A stretch of DNA of 64,000 nucleotides from Diprion similis (lineage: Eukaryota; Arthropoda; Insecta; Hymenoptera; Diprionidae): positions 16,432,584 through 16,496,583 of the forward strand of contig NC_060116.1 of NCBI RefSeq assembly GCF_021155765.1, given 5' to 3'. The notes under the pieces are model-generated. The model was not told where the DNA came from. It ran no database searches and saw only the letters and a program-made list of their open reading frames with translations. How positions within the stretch are numbered: the stretch's first letter is position 1; each line of letters begins with the position of its first letter. A program made the translations under genes and the position numbers. Positions 1 through 9,656 of the stretch are shown here, in pieces.

Positions 1-367
1 CGGCTACCCGGGAGCCACACGTGAGCCGAAGAGTTTCCGTCCGGTGAACCAGGGTAAAGTGAACCAAAGTGTCCGCCGACATTCGGTGCTCAGATTCTTT
101 GACTCGGGCGAGATTGAAGAGGGAAAATTCATCGAATAGTTGTGAGTTCTTCGATTATAAGGAAGCGTTTCCTGAAAATCTGTTATCAGCGTTTGGTCCA
201 GGGTCTCAAGAGTCATCGCTGGAAGAAACCATTCGATGGTCCAGCTCTTTTCATAAAATCGAAAAGTCATTTACAACGTGGTTACATGCAGTCAATCCAT
301 GATCATCGGGAAACTGAGGTTCGGAAACATGGACAGTGATTCCGCAGGACGATAACCAAATTGTGAT
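1..367. other. Unrecognised sequence left of the copia element
   Basis: Short open frames exist on both strands (an 88-codon frame on minus at 4-270 and a 77-codon frame on plus at 69-302), but they overlap each other and match no family I recognise. The last five bases, GTGAT at 363-367, are the left copy of the target-site duplication of the neighbouring LTR element. I see no RNA gene here. Confidence 0.5.
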
Positions 368-553
368 TGTTGAATTAATGTAGATATTGATGTGGGTTTA
401 ACACTTATATTATTTATGAAATGTCCGAATATCTATGTATGCAAACACCCGGTCGTTTTCCGGTATTCCCGCTTATCCACCCTCAAAGTCCGTCATCGAA
501 ACATAGCATGACTTTTCGCACTTCTAGTATGAGTTTACCTCTGTATTCAAACA
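368..553 (-). repeat. 3' LTR of the copia element
   Basis: This 186-bp LTR shares with its partner the start TGTTGAAT, the block GGTTTAACACTTATATTAT, a CCGGTAT-CCCGCTTATC block, an AAAGTC-GT block and the end GTATTC-AACA. It is about 40 bp shorter than the other LTR and clearly diverged, so the insertion is old. It is the 3' LTR because the element reads on minus. Confidence 0.8.
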
Positions 554-599
554 CACATACTTAAATTGATACTAAAAACTTACAAGAGTTATAATGTTG

Positions 600-1385
600 T
601 TCTGATATTATCAAATTTCGATCTCCCAAGTGATTCGCTAGAATGTCTGCAATATTATTCTCTGAAACAACTTCAACGATATCAAATATACCTTTTTTAT
701 AGTATGCATGTTTGAAGTGATATAATAGACTTTTATATACTTGGAATTTTTCCTAAAATTTCCGAATCTAGCAATAGCAACAGCTTCTGAATCTCTTCGT
801 AAAGGTTTATTGATTTTTGGAATCTAACTTTAAATTTTTCAATTGATTTTCACTTATATTCGGGGGTTAAAATATTACTGAATTTAAAAAAGTAATAATT
901 TTTCCAATTAGATTCTCAATAGTGTTTATATAATCTATAAAACATTCGTAAATTTCAGCTTTTGATTTAAGCCTATACACCCCTGCTGCTTTACTATTTT
1001 CTACAAAACTCCTCATTTTATACAATCCATTTCTTTACATGCAGTTGCAGTCAATTCAATATTTTGCATATTATATATTTCAACAGTATCATTGACTGAA
1101 ACAATTTTATTTTCATCTGTAACTTCGGCATAACTAAGTAAATTTCGGTTCATATCTTTGACTTAGAATAAGTTTGCTATTTTAATATCAACTTTCTCCC
1201 TATCAACAATAACACAATTTTGGATACTACCAATTTTTGTAATTCTTATTTTCCTCGTATTTCCCACTTGTTATTTTATTTTTAATAAACTCACACGTTT
1301 CATCCGTTTTTTTCATATCATCATCGATCAAATCACCAATATGGCTGAAGGAGTCTAGCAGCGTCTGAAGCATGTAACCCATCCT
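600..1385 (-). pseudogene. Broken copia gag-pol remnants
   Basis: Minus-strand translation in shifting frames gives three recognisable pieces. At about 1268-1380, residues such as LLDSFSHIGDLIDDDMKK then TCEFIKNKI resemble the end of copia Gag (UBN2-like region). At about 960-1250, MNRNLLSYAEVTDENKIVSV and a later CIK-x-GVL segment resemble the stretch before integrase. At about 620-790, DSEAVAIARFGNF, then after a frameshift GIFDIVEVVSENNIADIL, is the typical copia RNase H end. Several stops and at least two frame changes are present, and the catalytic core of integrase and the reverse transcriptase are absent. It cannot make a functional protein. Confidence 0.75.
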
Positions 1386-1687
1386 TTCCTTTTAAATCAC
1401 TGTGGCACCCGAATTTTTCAACTTAAAATTCATCATTTTCTCAAATTCAACAAAGCATATACTCGAATCTTCATAGTTCTTTAACTTTATGTTAACCAGT
1501 CAGTTACTCACATCATTGTAACACCATGAGCTATTTCTTCTTCACTCACAAACTCTGACTCTTCATTTGAAATACCATTATAGATTTAGTTCATTGCTTT
1601 TCTATTATTGTCATTCCAAGCGTTTTATTGTCCGTCTATAATCTCGCTCTTTTTGATACTTCGTAGTTTTTTCTATGACGTAACTGC

Positions 1688-1699
1688 GCTCTGCTACCA
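1688..1699 (-). other. Primer-binding site, initiator tRNA-Met complement
   Basis: Twelve bases directly adjoin the 5' LTR (1700-1925) inside the element. On minus they read TGGTAGCAGAGC, the complement of the 3' terminus (including CCA) of animal initiator tRNA-Met. The position immediately after the LTR CA end is exactly that expected for a copia-type element. Confidence 0.8.
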
Positions 1700-1925
1700 T
1701 GTTGAATGAAACTACCCACCAATTCTGGTTTAACACTTATATTATCTATTGAATACCCGAACATCTCTGAATATCAAAAAAAACAACATTCCATAATATC
1801 GCACGCACCACGTGACCACATCTTCCGGTATCCCCGCTTATCACCACCTAAAGTCTGTAATATTGGTAACATAACATATATGACCATTCTCACTTGTAGG
1901 ATAAGATCAATTTTGTATTCCAACA
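1700..1925 (-). repeat. 5' LTR of the copia element
   Basis: This 226-bp LTR is paired with 368-553 by matching ends and internal blocks. On minus it ends in CA and is followed at once by the primer-binding site. The outer flank GTGAG (1926-1930) differs by one base from GTGAT at the other side. Confidence 0.8.
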
Positions 1926-2503
1926 GTGAGATGCGTCAAGTTCTGATGAGAAATCTCCGGCTGAACAACCGATTTGCTCACATTTAGTCGACACATCGAG
2001 AAAGACACACCACGTCTACACGCATTTCTTAAAAGTCTTTCGAGGGTAACAGGAAAAGTAATGGGTTCGAACGGTCACAGTGCAAGGTCCATTTGCAACG
2101 GTAGCAACGTCTCCAGTGCCTTTTCTGCCCTGCATCTACTCAGGAGCTACAGCCTACTCGCCCCGCCACCAGGTAGGAGACAATCGCTAAATTTATCAAT
2201 AACAAATCCAGTCGTCGTGTTCTTTGGCAACGACAAAATCGTCTTTCGACCATCGTGAATACATACATAGAAAGGCATCACTCAATTCCAAGTCTCTTGG
2301 TTTGGTTCCAAAGCATCATCGTTGAGGTGCGGGTGAAACTGTGAAAGGTTGTCTCCGGAACGCCCCACCATTTTTCTAGCCTGACGGCGTCAGACCGGTG
2401 CCACAATAGAAACGTTTGGGGGAAGTTACGGTTGATTTGATAAGTCGGGCACATTTTATGGCAATCTTGGCCGGAGATACGATCTCCATCATCTCCTCTG
2501 GTA
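1926..2503. other. Intergenic, no gene recognised
   Basis: A 94-codon open frame on plus (1974-2258) has no motif I recognise and unremarkable composition. I see no RNA gene before the tRNA at 2504. Confidence 0.5.
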
Positions 2504-2574
2504 GCCGTGATCGTCTAGTGGCAGGACCCTACGTTGTGGCCGTAGTAACCCAGGTTCGAATCCTGGTCACGGCA
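2504..2574 (+). tRNA. tRNA-His (GTG)
   Basis: The 71-nt cloverleaf has acceptor arms GCCGTGA and TCACGGC with discriminator A, anticodon stem CTACG/CGTAG around loop TTGTGGC (anticodon GTG at 2536-2538), and T arm CCAGG-TTCGAAT-CCTGG. It closely matches the conserved animal tRNA-His, with a compensated pair change in the anticodon stem. The D loop is one base shorter than usual: GTGGCAGG instead of GTGGTTAGG. No T-run follows closely; the first run of six T starts near 2611. The 3' acceptor sequence TGTCACGGCA recurs about 25 nt downstream. It folds as a real tRNA, but reduced function or a longer primary transcript is possible. Confidence 0.88.
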
Positions 2575-4375
2575 ATGTCAATTCGCACATTGTCACGGCA
2601 GAGGTTCATTTTTTGTTACATTTTCGACTTTGACACCCCTATTCAGAATTAACAGCATAAACGAAGTGAGGGGATATTAAATAATAGAGAAGAGCGCGGT
2701 AATCATTTACCAAGTCACTTTGTTGTCTTTGGCTTATCGTTAGACTACGATGGCAGCTTGAGGTATTATTGAATTATACCTCACAGCGAGAGCTAATTGA
2801 TCGAATAAATTCAGGCATGAAAAATGAGGGTAACCCTGTCGATACTCTACTTCAAGCCTAGCTTATACAAACAATTAATAAAATTCTTGACAAGGAGTTA
2901 AAACGTGTGACCATGAAAATCTATACCAGCCTGAATGACAAGGTTTTGTCAAAATACATCAAAGAAAATTCTCATCTTCGAGGTTTTCAGCCGATCGTTG
3001 TAATTTCTAAACCATGTTGGTCCTATATTCTCCCACGCGTTTAGGTATAAATATATGTATCTCGAATGTGAATTTTATGACGCGACACCGTGAGCACGTA
3101 ATTCATATTTTGTCATAAATCATTTAAGTATAAAGAAATATGAATTAAATTGCTGGCCTACTCTTTGTTGCAACTTCGATTATATTTCGCTGATTCAGGC
3201 AATTATTTGTCATTCCACTCCTCTATTCCGGTCGTTTACATATTGTGTCTATTCACATGTACGATGAGGTTCTACTCCGCAACCAATTCTGCACTTGTAA
3301 TTCTGTGGACATAGTAAACTCCATCAGCTTACACCCGAGAGCTACATACTACAATCGATTACGGTTTATAGTGGTATTATAGACATGGATGATGTCTGTA
3401 GAGTGTACTGAAATCAATAAGTATTGCCAAATTACGAGCATCCATCATATCCATGATAAACGAAATTGTGTCCATATGACGACGTCATGGCTGTAAGTCT
3501 GGGATCACCAGGTTCTATTCAATTTTCATTTTTTTTTTTATACACTCAAAATTGGAGTCATAAATCAATAAAAAAAATTTAAAAAAAACGCGACACCCTC
3601 TATATACCAAGTATGGGTTAAGCAGCCTCTGTGCATGCTTGATTAGCTCTGTCGTAGCCGCTGATATGAATTGTAAATCTGCCGTGTTTTACTGTCGTTT
3701 CATGCACGCACTACAATAACAGTATGCATGTATCACTTTTGAAAATGTAATATTCACAGTTGATTATATTTTATCGATAAGCTTATTTTAAAATCAACTG
3801 TTCTAGAAGCATTGTATTTAATGTTGAACTTAGCATTTTCACAAAATAATAGTCAGACAGTTTGCATGAATTAATCTGTGCCTTCATTCTTTTATTTTCT
3901 CACAACTTGCATAAACCGATTAGCCGAAACTTTAATTTGGAATATGTACAGGAACCACTGATTTCGCCGTGTCTCAATGCTATATCTGATACGTGCGTGT
4001 CAACGTGATTGCGTGGTCTAGGCGTCGTTTATTTTCTAGAGAAAATCCGAGCGGTCTATGATGCACGGTTACAACGCTAAACGATAAGCGCGACCCGTTC
4101 TAAATCGTGCTTATTATGCCGATTCAAGTAAGCCGAAGTTTTTATTACGAGCATTTGTTTCAGCTGACAACTTCTCACTAGTTAAACGGTAAAGAACGGT
4201 GTTACGAAGCTCACGTTGAGCGACTTCCGGTCTACCGTATAACGTCATGCCGCCAAAGCTTATCGCGACGCGATTAAGGATTCTGATCGAGCTCGTTACG
4301 CGCTCGTCATAAATCGCCGTGAATCAAGAGCGTCATGTGTTATCAAAAAGTAAGGAAAAAAAAATAGAAATCGTC
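2575..4375. other. Intergenic, AT-rich, no gene recognised
   Basis: No long open frame, exon-like block or RNA gene is visible across this 1.8 kb. Short T-runs and A-runs occur near 3530-3590. A small imperfect palindrome, AGACATGGATGATGTCT, lies near 3383. Confidence 0.5.
4356..4364 (-). terminator. Pol III terminator of tRNA-Arg
   Basis: A run of nine A on plus (nine T on minus) starts 12 nt past the 3' end of the minus-strand tRNA-Arg. This is the standard RNA polymerase III stop. Confidence 0.8.
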
Positions 4376-4448
4376 TACCCCTGGTGGGACTCGAACCCAC
4401 AATCCCCGGTTTAGGAGACCGATGCCTTATCCATTAGGCCACAGGGGC
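4376..4448 (-). tRNA. tRNA-Arg (CCT)
   Basis: The 73-nt minus-strand tRNA has acceptor GCCCCTG paired with CAGGGGT (first pair G-U, as in animal tRNA-Arg-CCT) and discriminator A. The D arm is GGCCTAATGGATAAGGC. The anticodon stem TCGGT/ACCGG encloses loop CTCCTAA with anticodon CCT, and the T arm is GTGGG-TTCGAGT-CCCAC. Internal A and B boxes are intact and a nine-T terminator follows. It lies about 200 bp upstream of the first visible bZIP exon and is transcribed away from it. Confidence 0.95.
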
Positions 4449-4646
4449 TGTTGGTAGCTTGGATATAAATACTTTACTTCTTGCATGGCTACATATAAGA
4501 TCCATTTTTCATTTTATGAGAAATTGAAGACCGAAATCAGAGCATGTACATGTCAAGAATTAAATGTTAATAGGAAATTAATGACCGTTAATTTTGAGTA
4601 AAAAAAAAAAGGATTTTGAAAACCTTGCTGTCACGACTATTTTCAG

Positions 4647-5662
4647 ATCTCTGCAGATACGATCATTTCACCAGCCGTGAATTCGGGTTTGGAGAATCCG
4701 AGAGGCCTCGTGGATTAACAACTGGAGAAACTCCCATGTCACCGCTAACGACAACGTTTGCACTTCCGGCTGGTCTCCTACAGCCACCTGTGCTTACAGC
4801 AGTACCGCCGTATATCCAATCGATAAACGTCGCTCAGCCGAGCTCTGACGTCACACACGGTTAGGACTGAACCAGTTTTTTCTTGCTTTTCTACTTGCCT
4901 TTGGTAATTCTTTCTCATTTTCACATTGTTTTTGATTTAAAGCAATTTACTTAACGTTATTACACCGCCTCGGTAGCGCAGTAGGCAGCGCGTAAGTCTC
5001 ATAATCTTAAGGTCGTGAGTTCGATCCTCACCCGGGGCATTATTTTTGTGATTTTTTTTAGTTTCTATCTATTTATATCTATTTGTACTCGGCAAAATGA
5101 CGATCGTTTTAGACTCAGGGTGAAATTTATTCCTTACATGTATTGTTCAGCTGCTCTTGTCGGACGTCATTTCATCAGCACTAACGGAACAGCTACGGCT
5201 GCCCTTCAAAAGCGGCAGCGTGGCGATAAGAAGCCGATTCCCACCGAGCAGAAGGACGAGAAGTACTACGAGAGGAGAAAACGCAATAACGAAGCCGCAA
5301 AGAAGTCTCGGGATGCGCGAAAGATCCGCGAGGATCATGTAAGTTTATCAACTAATTATAATCAACGACGTAAGGTATTCATTGCAAGCTGATCCTGTGT
5401 ATTCAATGACCCGTGCATCATGCACTCTAATCACCACGAGCAGATTGCCCTAAAGGCCATGATGCTGGAACACGAAAACGCGATTCTGAAGGTCCAAATT
5501 GCGACCTTGAGGGAGGAGGCGCAGTCCCTTCGGCACGTCCTGATCAAGCAGCAAACCTCAGGACTTTCGTCGGGCAACCCTATCGACGCCACGACAGTGA
5601 CTAGTCGGGATCCTCGATCTCAACCGCGGTCGACGGCTGCCTCGTTATCTTGTCGGGTCTAG
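4647..5662 (+). CDS. bZIP transcription factor, PAR / CES-2-like (5' end uncertain)
   Basis: This is probably a nuclear DNA-binding factor of the PAR/C-EBP-like bZIP group, annotated in insects as cell death specification protein 2-like. Exons: about 4647-4859, 5151-5338, 5444-5662 (stop TAG). Introns: 4860-5150 (GTTAGG...CAG) and 5339-5443 (GTAAGT...CAG); phases match. The basic region in exon 2 contains KDEKYYERRKRNNEAAKKSR, with the family signature NNxAAxxSR. Exon 3 continues with the zipper: leucines every seven residues in LEHENAI-LKVQIAT-LREEAQS-L. From the in-frame ATG at 4736 the product is 176 aa. An open frame continues upstream to an acceptor at 4645-4646, so an earlier exon may exist. 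The first donor (GTTAGG) is weak. The first visible intron contains a tRNA-Met gene on the same strand. Exact orthology within the group is inferred. Confidence 0.8.
4967..5039 (+). tRNA. tRNA-Met (CAT, elongator)
   Basis: The 73-nt cloverleaf has acceptor GCCTCGG with CCGGGGC (one G-U pair), discriminator A, D arm GCGCAGTAGGCAGCGC, anticodon loop CTCATAA (CAT) and T arm GTGAG-TTCGATC-CTCAC. Its sequence is that of elongator rather than initiator tRNA-Met. It lies inside the first visible intron of the bZIP gene, same strand, with T-runs directly after it. Confidence 0.95.
5043..5059 (+). terminator. Pol III terminator of tRNA-Met
   Basis: Five T at 5043-5047 and eight T at 5052-5059 follow the tRNA 3' end by four bases. 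Both are within the bZIP intron and could also count as part of the pyrimidine content before the 5150 acceptor. Confidence 0.75.
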
Positions 5663-5880
5663 TTTTTTATTCGAAGCTGTTATCATTTAGATATAATGCA
5701 CCGTATGTACAGATTTATTACTCGGAATTAATTTTCGCTCACGGTTGTCGGGGAATATTTTCAACAACTATTCTCGACTAGTCCTGTGTAATGATTGACG
5801 AGTTTCGTTTGTAAGTTAGTACTATAAGTTCCTAAGTCGTACTATATATTTATTATACATTTTGGGAATTAGTGACTGAT

Positions 5881-6210
5881 TTTAGTGATTCTCATGCTTA
5901 AGCTCAACTTGTAATTCTCAATTCGATTTTAGTTACAAATTTCTTTAGGTCAAATAATATTGTTCCGAAGTAATTTCTAATCGGATCTGTCCTGTATCGA
6001 GCAGCACGCCATCTGCTTCGTTTGTATGTACGTACTAAATATTTTACTTTTTAAGAATTAGTGATTTTCATGCTCAAGCTCAACTTGTCATTCTCAATTC
6101 TAACTAACGATATTAGTTTGTACATTTTTTTAGAAGTAACAATATTGTTCCGAAGTGATTTCAAATCAGATCCGGCCTATATCGAGCAGTACGCCGTTTG
6201 CCTGATACGC
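5881..6210 (+). repeat. Diverged two-copy duplication in the bZIP 3' UTR
   Basis: Block 5881-6024 and block 6057-6210 share the same order of segments: GTGATT-TCATGCT-AAGCTCAACTTG, ATTCTCAATTC, AATATTGTTCCGAAGT, then CC-TATATCGAGCAG-ACGCC. The copies are spaced about 177 bp apart and differ by substitutions and small indels. They lie after the bZIP stop codon and before the AATAAA signals, so most likely in the 3' UTR. Confidence 0.75.
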
Positions 6211-6245
6211 CTTGATGACTTTACGATGATTTTTAAATACATAAT

Positions 6246-6260
6246 AATAAATACAATAAA
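6246..6260 (+). promoter_or_regulatory. Candidate polyadenylation signals of the bZIP gene
   Basis: AATAAA occurs at 6246-6251 and 6255-6260, about 590 nt after the stop codon, in an A/T-rich stretch. They are reasonable 3' end signals but unproven. Confidence 0.45.
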
Positions 6261-7262
6261 TATAGTAAAAACATAGGTATAACATTATCTGGACTAATCT
6301 GTGTTTAATAACGTTCAGCTGCTGCCTTTGTTTAAAAATGATGCCCTATGTATATATTTCTTTTTATTTGGCACTGTTGATAATGAATTAAAATTGGCTC
6401 CACTATCGTAGCAGTTATATCCTCATTTCGTCGATTCTAACAACTACTGATTCTGCTTGACCTTAGGTCTATTCTTTGCTCCACGGGTAACTAAAGCATG
6501 TGATGCCACTTGATATTCCAGATACCTACCTTACCGTCTCACCTAATTCCTAATCCTATAGCCTCAGAAATTTCACTGCAGGTAGTGCAAGCTCGCGGGT
6601 GTGATGATGTCATGGATGATTAAAAATTGGATTGATGAAAATAGCTAAAGATGCTATAGTTCATTTGATATTGTTCACTCGAATTAATGTGATTGAGAAT
6701 GAATTTGAGTCGATAAATCCAATGAAATCGACTACTTGAGTCTCATGTTCTATCGTTTTTTTAGCACATACATCATAAAATATTATGATTATTGAGACAT
6801 GAGATTTCAGACAATCAAGCTTTTATCTCATGTTCAAGTCGGTCGAATTGCAATCAATTCTAAACAAACATCAAAAACTTGATAGCGACAGCAAGTCGTC
6901 ACGTGATGCGCTCTTCTCGTAACTTGTACGGCTAGAATTGTCGTCGATTGCGCAGCCTGGCGATTGCGCATTTCGCTCTTGCTGGGTCCACAAGAAGGTG
7001 GTGGAAGTAGAAACCACCTGCAATACCGGTTATCAAACTCCAAGGAATACTAGAGGACACTGACCACAGGTTTGTAACGGTTGTGGTATGGTTCACATTC
7101 TATTTTAGAGAATCTGGTACTGTCATAATTTTTGTTGCGTAGAATACACGACTGTTACGTTATCATTACGAGTCAAGATGAAGATTAATATTTGATTGTA
7201 TATGACAAGTATTTATCTTATTTTTATGTTACAGAATCCTATTTTTCTTTCTTATCTCAGAA
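6261..7262. other. Intergenic; probable promoter / 5' UTR region of the SDR gene
   Basis: No coding exon is recognised. Two direct copies of GATTGCGCA at 6946-6954 and 6962-6970 lie about 300 bp before the SDR start codon in a locally GC-richer patch. A good acceptor (pyrimidine-rich, ending CTCAG) sits two bases before the ATG at 7263, so a non-coding upstream exon with a 5' UTR intron is likely. Confidence 0.45.
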
Positions 7263-8204
7263 ATGTCATTCGCTGGAAAAGTGGTCCTGATCACAGGCGC
7301 CAGTTCTGGAATTGGCGCAGCCACAGCAATCCACCTCTCTCGGCTCGGAGCGTCCTTATCAATCACTGGAAGAAACTTGGAGAACTTGAAAAAGGTTGCG
7401 GACAAGTGCGGTGAGCCTAAACCCTTTCTTATAACTGGCGAGCTGACCAACGAGGCTGACACGAAAAAAATTCTCGATTCCACGATTAAACACTATGGAA
7501 AACTTGATGTCCTCATCAACAATGCTGGAAGCTTGGAATCCGGTTCAATTGAAAATACCAGCCTGGAGCAATTCGATAGGTGACTAATGGTTCTCTGACG
7601 ACAAAAATTCGATGGCTTATGATGTACTTTTTTCAGATTATTCAACATCAATGTTCGCTCGATATATCATCTGACGATGCTTGCTGTACCACATTTGATC
7701 GAGACGAAGGGCAACATAGTCAATGTTTCGAGTGTTAACGGTGTCCGAGCCTTCGCTGGAGTCTTATCTTATTGTATGAGCAAAGCTGCCGTCGATCAAT
7801 TTACCAGATGCGTTGCCTTGGAACTTGCGGATAAGCAGGTACTTTTCGATGTATCTGAATATAATATAATTATCATAGTATAACGAGGCGACAAGTAATA
7901 ACGACGAAGGAAGGCTTCAACTTTTCTCCGCATAATATTTATTTTCTTTTTATTGTTTTAGGTACGCGTGAACAGTGTTAACCCTGGAGTGGTAGTCACA
8001 AATCTACATAAGAACAGTGGGATGGGAGAAGAGCAACTGAAAGCATTTTTCGAACGCAGCAAAACGACTCATGCTCTTGGTCGCCCTGGAGATGTGAGTG
8101 AAGTCGCCAGTACGATAGCGTTTCTCGCTAGCAATGATGCTAGCTTTATTACTGGCGTATCATTACCAGTTGACGGAGGGAGACATGCCATGTGCCCTCG
8201 ATGA
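7263..8204 (+). CDS. Classical short-chain dehydrogenase/reductase (FabG-like)
   Basis: An NAD(P)-dependent oxidoreductase of the classical SDR family, 253 aa, the usual length. Exons: 7263-7579, 7637-7838, 7962-8204 (stop TGA); introns of 57 bp (GTGACT...TTTCAG) and 123 bp (GTACTT...TTTTAG), phases 2 and 0. Motifs: cofactor-binding TGASSGIG at residues 11-18; NNAG at 86-89; catalytic tetrad Asn111, Ser138, Tyr151, Lys155 (YCMSK); NPG at 180-182 and a C-terminal PVDGG. All essential residues are present, so the enzyme should be active. It resembles the 3-oxoacyl-ACP reductase-like / glucose dehydrogenase-like SDRs common in insects. The real substrate cannot be told from sequence. No mitochondrial or secretory signal is seen, so it is probably cytosolic. 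Confidence 0.92.
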
Positions 8205-9656
8205 GCTGCGAACGAGAAACAGATAATCCCCAAAATACACCCTCAGTTATAAAATGTATATTATACGCATTATGAATTACATACTTGAGATCTATATTGT
8301 TAAACATTTATTTTTACAAAAGCTACGCTATTATGTACGTTGTTATCATATCAATAATTAACCAACTGCGCACTTATGATCATCGTGACACTTATTGTAA
8401 CTTATGGAATAGGAATTCTTAAAAAGATTCGTCATACAAATGGTCAAAAGTTGTGCCTACTTTGCACTCTTGAATCTTGTAATTGAAGCTGTTATACTCA
8501 ATGTAGCGACAAAAATGACAGTAAAAAGTTATTCTTGGTGAGAACTCTGTAGTAATGTTGTATAAATTATTATGAGGTTGTCATCTATATTTCTGAATAG
8601 TTAAAATACTTTGAAACCTTTAGGACAACAATTTATCCCTCCATTGTTAAGTCTCAATCACGTATCTCTATAAGTCGCAACTAAAAGACTGGTTGAAAAC
8701 TTATTAGCAACAAAACAGCTCATGGAGAATTAACATTGATTCGAAATGCAGGTTTTACAAAAACCTGTACTTTCATTTGAATTGCTTACAAAGTGTCAAA
8801 CTTCACACAGACGCAAAACAAGGAACTGGATTAGATATAAATTTTGAATGATCCAGAATCACTTTTCGTGATTAAACGTAAAGTTGTAAAGTATTAGGTG
8901 ACCCTTTCACAGACGTATTTTCCAACGAGTATTACATGACTGTATCTTTTCTGAATAAAACAACACGTACACCCCTGCTGCTATTTTAATTTTTAAGGAT
9001 CCATTCTAGATTAGTAAGAAAAGGCTCCTGTAAACAGATTTTTGGAGTGAATGATTATCAGCACAAATAATTGCGAAGAGAAGTAGCTAATCTGTTGCAA
9101 TTTTTTCTCTTCGAATCAGGTCGAATTGAAAAAGTACTGGAACAAATTTTCAAGGATCATTCTATATCGACTTTATTTTTGGTCAAGGTTTAACACATGT
9201 AGGCCACATGATACGAATCTAAGATGTTCACATGAGTTTCCCCCCTTGGGCAGAATATGGGGATTATCATGTACGATAATTATTATTATATTTTGTAGGT
9301 GTAGTTTGAGTTTCGACGTGTGTGAGGGTACAATGCACCTCAGCAGGGTACCATACATACGTTGTGTTTGTGCTTTTTGAAGTAACCTGAATTGAAATTA
9401 ATAAATAAATGAACTTCATAGTATTTTTATTGTAATTTCTTGAACGTTGGTCCCACGTTCTTCTCAAAGCCTTGTTCGGAATCCTTGATGTCTGAGTAGT
9501 ATTAAAAGGGTGAATTGAATGACGTTAGACACGACAATTTGTTGCTCCTGAATGTAGAGCTGGCCGTTTGTTTTCTCTGTCTGTGTTGTATCTGAACCTG
9601 TTGTACAACATTATGATGATAATGGAAATTAATAAATAATAATTAATCAGTATCCG
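8205..9656. other. SDR 3' UTR and intergenic DNA before the satellite
   Basis: No gene is recognised. An AATAAA at 8954-8959 could be a distal poly(A) signal for the SDR transcript. Open frames around 9126-9467 overlap on both strands and have no motif. The satellite similarity begins near 9657. Confidence 0.45.

Larger units (their letters stand above)
368..1925 (-). mobile_element. Decayed, internally deleted Ty1/copia-type LTR retrotransposon
   Basis: Two related terminal blocks (368-553 and 1700-1925) both begin TGTTGAAT and end in AACA on the plus strand, so both have TG...CA ends. Next to the right LTR lies GCTCTGCTACCA (1688-1699). Read on minus this is TGGTAGCAGAGC, complementary to the 3' end of initiator tRNA-Met, the usual copia primer. 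Flanks GTGAT (363-367) and GTGAG (1926-1930) look like a 5-bp target duplication with one later mutation. Read on minus, coding remnants follow copia order: gag-like, pre-integrase-like, then RNase H-like. Integrase core and reverse transcriptase are missing. At about 1.56 kb it is far shorter than a complete element (about 5 kb), and stops and frameshifts show it is dead. LTR, PBS and TSD are seen directly; the family call rests on known copia motifs. Confidence 0.85.

Noticed and set aside
8971..8984. ACACCCCTGCTGCT shared with the copia relic at about 976
   Set aside because: Only a 14-bp match with no collinear flanking similarity, so treated as chance.
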